Source: Escherichia boydii (lineage in GTDB: Bacteria; Pseudomonadota; Gammaproteobacteria; Enterobacterales; Enterobacteriaceae). From it: DNA of 64,000 nucleotides. Within the stretch, counting starts at the first letter, position 1; every line of letters begins with the position of its first letter. The position numbers were made by a program, and so were the translations under genes. The DNA lies in NCBI GenBank assembly GCA_041890495.1, contig CP169086.1, positions 3,720,001-3,784,000 on the forward strand, read 5' to 3'. This document shows, piece by piece, positions 29,657 through 40,157 of this stretch. The notes beneath the pieces are model-generated. The model saw only the letters and a program-made list of their open reading frames with translations. It ran no database searches and had not been told where the DNA came from.

Positions 29657-29765
29657 TCACAACCCGAAGATGTTTCTTGCGATCCATCATCGTGTTGCGA
29701 AAATTTGAGAGACTCACGAACAACTTTCGTTGTTCAGTGTTTCAATTTTCAGCTTGATCCAGATT

Positions 29766-29776
29766 TTTAAAGAGCA
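29766..29776 (-). promoter_or_regulatory. boxA antitermination site in the 16S-23S spacer
   Basis: TGCTCTTTAAA on the minus strand matches the rrn boxA core and lies in the spacer before 23S. Confidence 0.7.
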
Positions 29777-29849
29777 AATATCTCAAACAAGACTTAACAG
29801 TCTGTTTTGAGATATTGAGGTCGGCGACTTTCACTCACAAACCAGCAAG

Positions 29850-29925
29850 TGGCGTCCCCTAGGGGATTCGAACCCCTGTTACCGCCGTGAAAGGGCGGTG
29901 TCCTGGGCCTCTAGACGAAGGGGAC
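29850..29925 (-). tRNA. gltU: tRNA-Glu (anticodon TTC)
   Basis: A 76-nt tRNA with encoded CCA, beginning GTCCCCTTCGTCTAG; the anticodon loop is CCTTTCACG (TTC). It is the only tRNA in the 16S-23S spacer, as in the rrnC class of E. coli operons (rrnA would carry Ile and Ala). The symbol gltU is assigned by its yieP-side context. Confidence 0.96.
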
Positions 29926-30010
29926 GTATCAGTCTGCTTCGCAAGACGCCTTGCTTTTCACTTTCTATCAGACAATCTGTGTGAGCACTACAAAGAACGC
30001 TTCTTTAAGG

Positions 30011-31552
<1,542 letters not shown>

Positions 31553-31684
31553 AAAAGTTTGATGCTCAAAGAATTAAACTTCGTAATGAATTACGTGTTC
31601 ACTCTTGAGACTTGGTATTCATTTATCGTCTTGCGACGTTAAGAATCCGTATCTTCGAGTGCCCACACAGATTGTCTGATAAAT

Positions 31685-31696
31685 TGTTAAAGAGCA
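31685..31696 (-). promoter_or_regulatory. boxA antitermination site in the rrn leader
   Basis: TGCTCTTTAACA on the minus strand, in the leader between P2 and 16S, is the canonical boxA used by NusB/NusE antitermination. Confidence 0.85.
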
Positions 31697-31733
31697 GTGC
31701 CGCTTCGCTTTTTCTCAGCGGCGCGGGGTGTGC

Positions 31734-31761
31734 ATAATACGCTTTCCCGCTACAGAGTCAA
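31734..31761 (-). promoter_or_regulatory. rRNA promoter P2
   Basis: On the minus strand, TTGACT (31756-31761) and TATTAT (31734-31739) are separated by 16 bp. This matches rrn P2 of E. coli. Confidence 0.9.
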
Positions 31762-31852
31762 GCATTTATTTTTGCTTTCTCTGCCGGAATTCTCAGGAGA
31801 ATCCCGCTGACCCGGCGGCGTGTTTGCCGTTGTTCCGTGTCAGTGGTGGCGC

Positions 31853-31900
31853 ATTATAGGGAGTTATTCCGGCCTGACAAGAGGAAATTTAAAATAATTT
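31853..31900 (-). promoter_or_regulatory. rRNA promoter P1 with UP element
   Basis: On the minus strand, TTGTCA (31875-31880) and TATAAT (31853-31858) are separated by 16 bp, followed by a GC-rich discriminator. The AT-rich 31881-31900 stretch upstream of the -35 is the UP element. Further upstream (to about 32000) Fis sites are expected but not resolved by eye. Confidence 0.92.
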
Positions 31901-32032
31901 TCTGACCGCGCATTTTTTCAGCAAAAGCCCCGTTAATGTGCCATAAAACAAGCAATTTGCCGTTTTTGCAACCGTAATCACACTTCCTGGTGGCATACTA
32001 AGGAGGAATAAAAAGAAAAAGGAAGATTAGTA

Positions 32033-32725
32033 ATGCCTTTAAGCGCACAACAGTTAGCTGCACAGAAAAACCTTTCGTATGTTCTGGCTGAGAAGCTGGC
32101 GCAACGCATCTTAAAAGGTGAATATGAACCCGGCACCATTTTGCCTGGTGAGATTGAGCTGGGCGAGCAATTTGGAGTGAGTCGTACAGCGGTACGCGAA
32201 GCGGTCAAAACGTTAACGGCAAAAGGGATGGTTTTACCGCGACCGCGAATTGGTACCCGGGTCATGCCACAATCAAACTGGAATTTTCTTGATCAGGAAT
32301 TGCTTACCTGGTGGATGACAGAAGAGAACTTTCATCAGGTCATCGATCACTTTCTGGTTATGCGTATCTGTCTGGAGCCGCAAGCTTGCCTACTGGCTGC
32401 AACGGTTGGCACCGCGGAACAGAAGGCGCATCTCAATACGTTAATGGCCGAAATGGCGGCATTAAAAGAGAACTTTCGCCGTGAACGCTGGATCGAAGTC
32501 GATATGGCCTGGCATGAGCATATCTATGAAATGAGCGCCAATCCGTTTTTGACCTCATTCGCCTCGCTATTCCATTCGGTTTATCACACTTACTTCACGT
32601 CAATTACCAGCGACACAGTGATAAAGCTGGATCTGCACCAGGCGATTGTCGATGCGATTGTCCAAAGCGATGGCGACGCGGCATTTAAAGCTTGTCAGGC
32701 GCTGCTACGCTCACCTGATAAGTGA
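32033..32725 (+). CDS. yieP: GntR/FCD-family transcriptional regulator YieP
   Basis: A 230-residue repressor-like protein. The N-terminal GntR winged helix-turn-helix (about residues 12-80) contains LGEQFGVSRTAVREAVKTL. The C-terminal FCD ligand domain (about 95-225) has the metal-binding pattern His in VDMAWHEHIY and LDLHQAIVDAI. It ends 22 bp before hsrA and probably shares its transcript. The effector is not established. Confidence 0.93.
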   Translation: MPLSAQQLAAQKNLSYVLAEKLAQRILKGEYEPGTILPGEIELGEQFGVSRTAVREAVKTLTAKGMVLPRPRIGTRVMPQSNWNFLDQELLTWWMTEENFHQVIDHFLVMRICLEPQACLLAATVGTAEQKAHLNTLMAEMAALKENFRRERWIEVDMAWHEHIYEMSANPFLTSFASLFHSVYHTYFTSITSDTVIKLDLHQAIVDAIVQSDGDAAFKACQALLRSPDK

Positions 32726-32747
32726 CAACCCGATAACAGGACATTGA

Positions 32748-34175
32748 ATGAGCGATAAAAAGAAGCGCAGTATGGCGGGTTTGCCGTGGATCGCGGCGAT
32801 GGCCTTCTTCATGCAGGCACTTGATGCCACTATTCTGAATACCGCCTTACCCGCAATCGCTCATAGCCTTAATCGTTCTCCTCTCGCGATGCAATCAGCC
32901 ATCATCAGTTATACGCTGACGGTGGCGATGCTTATTCCGGTAAGCGGATGGCTAGCCGATCGCTTCGGTACGCGTCGCATTTTTACCCTTGCCGTGAGTC
33001 TGTTCACATTGGGTTCTCTGGCCTGCGCACTTTCTAATTCGCTACCACAGCTGGTTGTCTTCCGGGTTATTCAGGGGATAGGCGGCGCAATGATGATGCC
33101 TGTTGCTCGGCTGGCCTTACTGCGCGCTTATCCTCGTAATGAACTTCTTCCAGTATTGAATTTTGTCGCCATGCCGGGTCTGGTGGGGCCAATTTTAGGC
33201 CCCGTTCTTGGCGGCGTGCTGGTCACCTGGGCAACCTGGCACTGGATATTTTTAATCAATATCCCCATAGGTATTGCGGGCCTTCTTTACGCGCGCAAAC
33301 ATATGCCCAATTTCACCACCGCACGACGCAGATTCGATATCACTGGCTTTTTGCTGTTTGGCCTCAGCCTTGTTCTCTTCTCAAGCGGAATAGAGCTATT
33401 CGGGGAAAAGATTGTCGCCAGCTGGATTGCCTTGACGGTAATTGTCACCAGCATCGGGTTACTGCTTCTCTATATTCTCCATGCGCGACACACGCCAAAC
33501 CCATTAATTTCATTAGATTTATTTAAAACCCGCACTTTCTCAATCGGTATCGTAGGCAATATTGCAACCCGTCTGGGGACCGGTTGTGTACCGTTCCTTA
33601 TGCCATTGATGTTACAGGTAGGATTTGGTTATCAGGCGTTTATTGCCGGCTGTATGATGGCACCGACAGCGTTAGGTTCCATTATTGCAAAATCGATGGT
33701 TACCCAAGTCTTACGTCGTCTGGGCTATCGCCATACGTTAGTGGGGATCACGGTGATTATTGGGCTAATGATCGCTCAGTTCTCTTTGCAATCACCGGCA
33801 ATGGCGATATGGATGCTGATCTTGCCGTTGTTTATATTAGGGATGGCTATGTCGACGCAATTTACCGCGATGAATACCATCACACTTGCCGATCTGACCG
33901 ATGACAACGCCAGCAGCGGTAACAGTGTTCTGGCGGTCACGCAGCAACTGTCGATTAGTTTAGGCGTTGCTGTAAGTGCGGCCGTCCTTCGCGTTTATGA
34001 AGGGATGGAAGGCACAACGACTGTCGAACAATTCCACTATACGTTTATCACGATGGGCATTATTACTGTTGCTTCAGCAGCAATGTTCATGCTTCTGAAA
34101 ACAACCGATGGTAATAATTTGATCAAAAGACAGCGTAAATCTAAGCCGAACCGCGTTCCATCAGAATCGGAGTAA
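32748..34175 (+). CDS. hsrA: MFS transporter HsrA (DHA2 family)
   Basis: A 475-residue inner-membrane protein with about 14 hydrophobic segments, typical of DHA2 drug:proton antiporters. Motif A-like [11 protein letters not shown] is near residues 65-75 and motif C-like [13 protein letters not shown] near residues 144-156. E. coli HsrA (YieO) was found by its effect on H-NS/homocysteine phenotypes; its substrate is unclear. The 3' end overlaps the converging rbsR by 35 bp. Confidence 0.92.
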
Positions 34176-35133
34176 GTTGTAATCGTTGTTGCTGAAGGGT
34201 CGGCTGGGTTATCCGATGGATGAGTACATCAATCGCCAGCTCCCCCAGTTCATCTTTCGGTTGGTGGATAGTGGTTAATGGTGGCGTCATAAAGCTTGCC
34301 AGTTCGATATCGTCATAGCCAATCACCGCGATATCCTGCGGAACCTGTAACTCTGCCTGATATAACGCCTGGTAAACGCCAACAGCCATAGCGTCATTTC
34401 CGGTAAAGACGGCCTGAGGACGCAGCGGATGTGATAACAGTTGGCGCATGGCGTCAAACCCGCCGTTAAATTCAAAATCACCAGTGACTTCATAGCCATC
34501 AGGAATGTTGAGACCCGCACGTTTCATCGCCGCCCGATAACCTTCCAACCGCAGGCGCGCCGGAGTTTTATCCAGCGGACCGGTAATACAGGCGATACGG
34601 GTATGACCTTTATCGATCAGATATTGCGTTGCTAAGTCTCCGCCCAGCAACGAGTTATCCTGAATAAGATCGCTGTCGCCATCGAACGGAGCCCAGTCCA
34701 TCATCACAGTAGGCACTGTCGGATAACGTTGCATGATTTCACGCGAAGGTTGATGCGTTTCGGTGCACAGTAACAGCAAACCATCAACGCGTTTTTGCAT
34801 CAGCGTTTCCAGATTGCGATTCATCCGCTGTTCATCGCCTTCGGTATTGCAAAGGACGAGACTATAACCGCGTTCGAAGCAGCTGCGTTCAACGCCACGC
34901 ACCAGTTCTGAATAGAAAGGATTGGTACTGGCAGTGATCAACATGCCAATGGTATGTGTTTGATTGAGTTTGAGGCTACGCGCCAGGGCTGATGGCGCGT
35001 AATTGAGTTCTTTAATCGCCGCTTCAACTTTGGCGGTAATCGCTTCACTGACGAAGCGATCTTTATTGATAACGTGAGAAACTGTTGAGGTAGAAACGCC
35101 CGCCAGGCGGGCAACATCTTTCATTGTAGCCAA
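34141..35133 (-). CDS. rbsR: Ribose operon repressor RbsR
   Basis: A 330-residue LacI-family repressor. The N-terminal HTH ([21 protein letters not shown], about residues 4-24) and hinge helix are followed by a periplasmic-binding-like core. It represses rbsDACBK in the absence of ribose. It is the last gene of the operon, 3 bp after rbsK. Its 3' end overlaps hsrA in antisense orientation. Confidence 0.96.
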
Positions 35134-35136
35134 GCG

Positions 35137-36066
35137 TCACCTCTGCCTGTCTAAAAATGCGTCGATCTCTTCACGCCACGGTACGGAAGGTTGTGCGCCT
35201 TTACGTGTTACGGCAATCGCAGCGGCAGCATGGGCAAACCGAATCGCCTCTGGCAATGGTTTTTCTTCCAGCAACGCCGTGATTAACGCGCCGTTAAAGG
35301 TATCTCCGGCAGCAATGGTATCGACAGCCTGCACCCGGAATCCAGGAACGCGCTGACCTTCACCATTCACGCTAGCCCATACACCACGACTTCCTAAAGT
35401 AATCAGTACAGTACGGATACCTTTTTCATGCAGTACCTGCGCCGCCTTCGCTGCATCTTCATCATTTTCAACACGAATACCGGTGAGCTTTTCTGCTTCC
35501 GTTTCGTTTGGCGTAATAATGTCCACCAGCGCCAGCAGTTCGTCAGGAAGTTCGCGAGCCGGAGCCGGGTTAAGCGCAACGATAGTCTTATTTTGATGGG
35601 CGATTTTCGCCGCTGCCATCACACTTTCGAGTGGTGATTCCAGCTGCATTAATAATGCTGACGCGTTGGCAATACGCTCACGTTGCGCTTCCACCAGCGC
35701 CGGGGAAAGGGCAGCATTAGCGCCGGCATGAATACCGATGACATTCTCACCTTCGCCATTAACAAAAATCAGCGCCACACCTGTTGATTCGCCTTTGATC
35801 ACGCTGACCGGAGTAATATCAATGTTATCAGTGGCGAGCTGCTGGCGAACGCTCTCACCAATGCTGTCATCACCCGTACAGGCAATAAACGCGATATTCG
35901 CACCGCTACGCCCAGCAGCCACAGCCTGATTCGCGCCTTTGCCGCCAAATGCAACCTGATAGTGGTTACCGGTTACGGTTTCGCCTGGAGTAGGAAAAGA
36001 TTGAAGATTAAGAATGTGGTCAGCATTAATGCTGCCAAGAACAACGAGGCTGCCTGCGTTTTGCAT
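35137..36066 (-). CDS. rbsK: Ribokinase
   Basis: A 309-residue PfkB-family kinase that forms ribose-5-phosphate. It has the N-terminal sugar-binding GGKGANQAVAA (about residues 41-51) and the C-terminal signature DTIAAGDTFNGAL with the catalytic Asp. ATG 36066 (MQNAGSLVVLG) matches E. coli; two in-frame starts further upstream lie within the attenuator hairpin region and were not used. Confidence 0.95.
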   Translation of the reverse strand: MQNAGSLVVLGSINADHILNLQSFPTPGETVTGNHYQVAFGGKGANQAVAAGRSGANIAFIACTGDDSIGESVRQQLATDNIDITPVSVIKGESTGVALIFVNGEGENVIGIHAGANAALSPALVEAQRERIANASALLMQLESPLESVMAAAKIAHQNKTIVALNPAPARELPDELLALVDIITPNETEAEKLTGIRVENDEDAAKAAQVLHEKGIRTVLITLGSRGVWASVNGEGQRVPGFRVQAVDTIAAGDTFNGALITALLEEKPLPEAIRFAHAAAAIAVTRKGAQPSVPWREEIDAFLDRQR

Positions 36067-36086
36067 ATTCGGGATGTCCATAAAAT

Positions 36087-36109
36087 GCGCCACCGTGTTA
36101 GGGTGGCGC
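36087..36109 (-). terminator. rbsB-rbsK intercistronic hairpin (attenuator; likely 3' end of the RbsZ transcript)
   Basis: A perfect 8-bp stem, GCGCCACC/GGTGGCGC, with a 7-nt loop is followed on the minus strand by ATTTTAT. It should lower rbsK relative to rbsB expression. In E. coli an sRNA, RbsZ, is made from this rbsB 3' region; its presence here is inferred only from conservation of place and hairpin. Confidence 0.6.
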
Positions 36110-36191
36110 GTGCCCTGCTTTTCTTTATATTACACGTTCATCTGTCGATGACGTATTTATGTCACCATCAGGTCATACAACCTGATTAAAA

Positions 36192-37082
36192 CTACTGCTT
36201 AACAACCAGTTTCAGATCAACCGGATACTTAGCCTGAACTTTCTCGCCTTTCAGCACTTTATCTGCGGTTTCGACGCCTTTCGCGCCAATCTGATCGGGT
36301 AGCTGAGCGATAGTCGCTGCTAGTTTGCCATCATTCACCGCTTTTTCGCCATCCGGTGTACCGTCAAATCCGACGACCATCACATCCGATTTACCGGCAG
36401 TTTGCAGTGCGCGCAGCGCGCCCAGCGCCATTTCATCATTCTGCGCGAATACAGCCTGAACATCCGGATGAGCGGTCAACAGGTTCTGCATTACGTTCAA
36501 ACCTTTAGTGCGATCAAAATCTGCTGGCTGGCTGGCAAGAACATTAAACTTGTGAGCAGCAACGGCCTGCTGGAAGCCTTCGCCACGTTCACGGGCTGCG
36601 GATGTACCAGCAATGCCTTGCAGCTCGATAACTTTGGCACCTTCACCCGCTTTCTTCGCGATGTAATCACCAGCGATTTTGCCGCCCAGTACGTTATCAG
36701 AAGCAATGTGGCTCACCACTTCACCTTTCGTTGCCTGGCGGTCAAGAGTGATAACCGGGATGTTCGCCTGGTTAGCCATCTTCACAGCATTACCCACTGC
36801 GTCGGAGTCGGTCGGGTTAATCAGCAGAATTTTTGTGCCGCGAACAGTTAAGTCCTGCACGTTCGCCAGCTCTTTCGCCGGGTTGTTCTGGGAGTCCAGC
36901 ACCACCAGGTTATAGCCAAGTTTATCCGCCTCTTTCTGCGCGCCATCTTTCAGCGATACAAAGAACGGGTTGTTAAGCGTGGAGACCACCAGCGCGATGG
37001 TGTCTTTTGCCATCGCATTCGCACTGACGGTGGCGCTTAGCGCAACAGCGGAAACCAGGGTAGCCAGTTTTTTCATGTTCAT
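36192..37082 (-). CDS. rbsB: Ribose ABC transporter periplasmic binding protein RbsB
   Basis: A 296-residue protein with a signal peptide cleaved after about residue 25 (SANAMA-KDTIALV). It is a type I periplasmic binding protein that delivers ribose to RbsAC and to the Trg chemoreceptor. Ligand-pocket residues sit in STLNNPFF, ITLDRQAT, the SAARERGEG segment and FAQNDEMALGA. Start ATG 37082 (MNMKKLATL) matches E. coli. Confidence 0.96.
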   Translation of the reverse strand: MNMKKLATLVSAVALSATVSANAMAKDTIALVVSTLNNPFFVSLKDGAQKEADKLGYNLVVLDSQNNPAKELANVQDLTVRGTKILLINPTDSDAVGNAVKMANQANIPVITLDRQATKGEVVSHIASDNVLGGKIAGDYIAKKAGEGAKVIELQGIAGTSAARERGEGFQQAVAAHKFNVLASQPADFDRTKGLNVMQNLLTAHPDVQAVFAQNDEMALGALRALQTAGKSDVMVVGFDGTPDGEKAVNDGKLAATIAQLPDQIGAKGVETADKVLKGEKVQAKYPVDLKLVVKQ

Positions 37083-37106
37083 ATTCAAGATGTCCTGTAG
37101 TCGTTA

Positions 37107-38072
37107 TTACTGCTTTTTGTTGTCTACCAGCACCGCCAGCAAAATCACCACCGCTTTGACGATCATCTGGTAATAGGAGGAAACACCTAACAAATTCAAT
37201 CCATTATTAAGGAAGCCAAGAATTAATGCGCCGATCAACGTCCCAACAATGCGACCTTTTCCGCCCGCCAGACTCGTACCGCCCAGAACCACCGCAGCAA
37301 TAGCATCCAGCTCATAGCCAGTCCCCGCCGTGGGTTGTGCGGAAGAGAGACGCGCCACTTCAATGATCCCGGCCAGCGATGCCAGCAGACCACAAAGAGA
37401 ATAGACGATGATTTTGATTTTATTGACGTTGATACCAGAAAGACGCGTTGCCGCTTCGTTGCCGCCCAGCGCGTAGATGTAACGCCCCAGACGCGTGTGA
37501 TGCAGCATGTACCAGGCCGCGAGGAAGACAATCCCCATGATCCAGACTGGCGTCGGTACGCCCAGCGGACGACCAATACCAAACCAGCCAAACAGATCGG
37601 CGTTCTCAGTAAAGCCGGTATTCACTGGGCTACCGTTGGTATAAACCATGGTCACGCCGCGCAGTAAAAGCATCATAACCAGCGTAGCGATAAACGCCTG
37701 GACGCGACCTTTCGCTACAATCACCCCGGTTACCGCACCGATTGCGGCACCTAACGCGAGAGCAGCAGCGACAGCCACCAGCGCATTGACTTCAATGCCG
37801 ACGATAGATGCAGCAACTGCGCCGGTCAGCGCCAACAGAGAACCTACCGATAAGTCGATGCCCGACGTCAGGATCACCAGCGTCATCCCGACCGCCATAA
37901 TGGCGTTCACTGAGGTTTGCTGGAGAATATTGAATAAGTTATTGATGGTGAAAAAGTTCGGGCTTAACGTCGAGACAATCGCGATCAGCACCAGCAGAGC
38001 GATAAGCGATTTCTGCTCCATCAGCCACGCTTTCGTGAAATAACGGCGACCAGAGACAGTCTGGGTTGTCAT
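37107..38072 (-). CDS. rbsC: Ribose ABC transporter permease RbsC
   Basis: A 321-residue inner-membrane permease of the sugar ABC branch, with 8-10 hydrophobic segments. The family motif TSGIDLSVGSLLALTGA is near residues 70-86, and the coupling region GGNEAATRLSGINV near residues 203-216. It pairs with RbsA; rbsA ends 4 bp upstream. Confidence 0.96.
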   Translation of the reverse strand: MTTQTVSGRRYFTKAWLMEQKSLIALLVLIAIVSTLSPNFFTINNLFNILQQTSVNAIMAVGMTLVILTSGIDLSVGSLLALTGAVAASIVGIEVNALVAVAAALALGAAIGAVTGVIVAKGRVQAFIATLVMMLLLRGVTMVYTNGSPVNTGFTENADLFGWFGIGRPLGVPTPVWIMGIVFLAAWYMLHHTRLGRYIYALGGNEAATRLSGINVNKIKIIVYSLCGLLASLAGIIEVARLSSAQPTAGTGYELDAIAAVVLGGTSLAGGKGRIVGTLIGALILGFLNNGLNLLGVSSYYQMIVKAVVILLAVLVDNKKQ

Positions 38073-38076
38073 TTTT

Positions 38077-39564
38077 TTACTCCTGATTCACGCGATTAAG
38101 CTTGCCCACAGCGGCAGCCATTAACACTTCCTGGGTGGCCTGCTCACGAGTAAATTCCCCGCTGAGATGCCCTTCATGCATGACGATGATGCGATCGCTC
38201 ATGCCTAATACTTCTGGCATCTCCGATGACACCAGAATGATGCTCAAGCCATCGGCTTTGAACTGGTTAATCAGTTGATAGATCTCTTTTTTCGCGCCGA
38301 CATCTACGCCACGGGTAGGTTCATCAAGGATCAACACTTTGGGGCGTGTCATCAGACCGCGGGCAATCGCCACTTTTTGCTGATTGCCACCGGAAAGCAG
38401 ACCAATTGCCTGTTCCATCGACGGAGTTTTCACATTAAACAGACGAATGAAATCACTCACAGCCTGCTGTTCATCGGCATGCTTCAAACTGCCGCCAGCG
38501 CGGCTGAAGTAGCGCAGCGCTGTCAGCGACATGTTCTCTTTTACTGACATGCCCAACACTAAACCGTCACGTTTACGGTCTTCGGAGATATACACAATGC
38601 CGTTTGCCAGGCCATCCTGCGGTGAACGGGTAACGACTTCATGCCCATCCAGGGTGACGTAACCGCTGGTGCGCGGTAGTGCGCCGTAGAGCACTTTCAT
38701 CAGTTCGGTACGACCTGCGCCCATCAAACCAGAGACGCCAAGAATTTCGCCTTTGCGTAAAGTAAAAGAGACATCGTTAACGCCAGGTCCGCAGAGATTA
38801 TCGACTTTCAGGCGGATATCTCCCGGCGCTTTGTCCAGGTGCGGATATTGATCTTCCAGCTTGCGACCCACCATCATCTCAATCAGCGAATCTTCGGTCA
38901 GTGATGCCACTTCGCGCTCAGCAATAAATTGCCCATCACGAAAAACGGTAACGTCATCGCAAATCTCGAAGATTTCTTTCATGCGGTGGGAGATATAGAC
39001 AATACCGCGGCCTTGCGATTTCAGCTCGCGGATGACGCGGAACAGGGATTCGGTTTCGGTATCGGTCAGCGCATCGGTCGGTTCATCCATAATGATGACT
39101 TTCGACTCAAAGCTCAGCACTTTGGCGATTTCAACCATTTGCTGGTCACCGATGGAAAGATCGCCCACCAGCTTGTCGCTTTTAAAGCGCAGGTTAAGTT
39201 TAGCCAGCAATTTATCCGCTTCGGCATACATGGTTTTCCAGTCAATTTTGCCAAAGCGATTAACAAACTCACGACCGAGGAAAATGTTTTCGGCAATGGT
39301 CAACTGCGGGATCAGGTTCAGTTCCTGATGGATAATCCCAATCCCGGCTTCCTGGGAAGATTTCGGCCCGGTAAATGTCGTTTCTTTCCCCAGCCATAAA
39401 AGCGTGCCGGCATCGCGAGCATAGATACCAGTAAGCACTTTCATCATGGTGGATTTACCCGCGCCGTTTTCGCCCACCAGCGCCATCACGCGGCCCGGAT
39501 AGACATTTAACGCTGCGCCCGGGAAGGCTTTATCGATGCCTTTAAGCTGAAGTAATGCTTCCAT
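38077..39564 (-). CDS. rbsA: Ribose ABC transporter ATPase RbsA, with a six-residue N-terminal deletion
   Basis: A 495-residue double ATPase; the E. coli protein has 501. Domain 1 has Walker A GENGAGKS, signature LSIGDQQM and Walker B VIIMDEPTDAL. Domain 2 has a degenerate P-loop GLMGAGRTE, signature LSGGNQQK and VLILDEPTRG. The N-terminus reads IDKAFPGAALNVYPGR, whereas E. coli has VKALSG between FPG and AALNV. The 18-bp in-frame loss falls at the A-loop/first strand of domain 1, next to the aromatic that stacks on adenine, and could weaken ATP binding. The gene is otherwise complete. Confidence 0.93.
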   Translation of the reverse strand: MEALLQLKGIDKAFPGAALNVYPGRVMALVGENGAGKSTMMKVLTGIYARDAGTLLWLGKETTFTGPKSSQEAGIGIIHQELNLIPQLTIAENIFLGREFVNRFGKIDWKTMYAEADKLLAKLNLRFKSDKLVGDLSIGDQQMVEIAKVLSFESKVIIMDEPTDALTDTETESLFRVIRELKSQGRGIVYISHRMKEIFEICDDVTVFRDGQFIAEREVASLTEDSLIEMMVGRKLEDQYPHLDKAPGDIRLKVDNLCGPGVNDVSFTLRKGEILGVSGLMGAGRTELMKVLYGALPRTSGYVTLDGHEVVTRSPQDGLANGIVYISEDRKRDGLVLGMSVKENMSLTALRYFSRAGGSLKHADEQQAVSDFIRLFNVKTPSMEQAIGLLSGGNQQKVAIARGLMTRPKVLILDEPTRGVDVGAKKEIYQLINQFKADGLSIILVSSEMPEVLGMSDRIIVMHEGHLSGEFTREQATQEVLMAAAVGKLNRVNQE

Positions 39565-39571
39565 GACGGCC

Positions 39572-39991
39572 TCAGAACGTCACGCCAGCACAGAGAATGA
39601 TATTCGCATACGGAGAACATTCTCCGCTGCGAATTACCGCCTGACTTTCTGCGGTTTGTTGTTTGAATTGTTCATGCGTGGTGTAACGAATTTCAATGGT
39701 ATTTCCCTGGTGTTTTTGCAGCTGCTCAAGGTGAGTGAGCAACGTTTCGTGGAGTTGCGGATTATGTTGTTTGATCTCTTCCGCGATAATGGCAGCCTCG
39801 ACCTGCATTTCATTTGTGACGACGCCCAGCACCTGCATAAAAGAAGGTACACCCTGGGTTAATGCCATATCGATACGCGTTGTACTTTTGGGGATGGGTA
39901 AACCAGCATCACACACCACCAGCGTATCGGTATGTCCCAGACGGGAGATCACCGATGAAATATCAGAATTAAGAACGGTGCCTTTTTTCAT
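39572..39991 (-). CDS. rbsD: D-ribose pyranase RbsD
   Basis: A 139-residue protein that interconverts pyranose and furanose forms of ribose. Start ATG 39991 is preceded by GGAGA and gives MKKGTVLNSDISSVIS. It is the first gene of rbsDACBKR, just downstream of the RbsR operator. The catalytic His lies in the SRLGHTDTLVVCDAG stretch. Confidence 0.95.
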   Translation of the reverse strand: MKKGTVLNSDISSVISRLGHTDTLVVCDAGLPIPKSTTRIDMALTQGVPSFMQVLGVVTNEMQVEAAIIAEEIKQHNPQLHETLLTHLEQLQKHQGNTIEIRYTTHEQFKQQTAESQAVIRSGECSPYANIILCAGVTF

Positions 39992-40002
39992 TTTTTTCTC
40001 CA

Positions 40003-40022
40003 TCAGCGAAACGTTTCGCTGA
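40003..40022 (-). promoter_or_regulatory. RbsR operator
   Basis: The 20-bp perfect palindrome TCAGCGAAACGTTTCGCTGA lies 12 bp upstream of rbsD. It has the CG-centred form of LacI-family operators. A second CGAAACGTTT half-like motif follows at about 40087, next to a TGTGATC CRP half-site at about 40075. Confidence 0.88.
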
Positions 40023-40115
40023 CCCGCAGTTTAATCCTGACTGAGTTGGGAAAACCATCGTGACGTTACGGAAATGTGATCAACCTCGAAACGTTTTACA
40101 TGGTGATTAACCATG

Positions 40116-40152
40116 AAAACAAAAACGCCCCCTTATGGAGAAAGGAGGCGTC
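40116..40152 (-). terminator. kup terminator
   Basis: On the minus strand GACGCCTCCTTT...AAGGGGGCGT forms a hairpin followed by TTTTTGTTTT, a few bases beyond the kup stop. Confidence 0.8.
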
Positions 40153-40157
40153 TGGCG

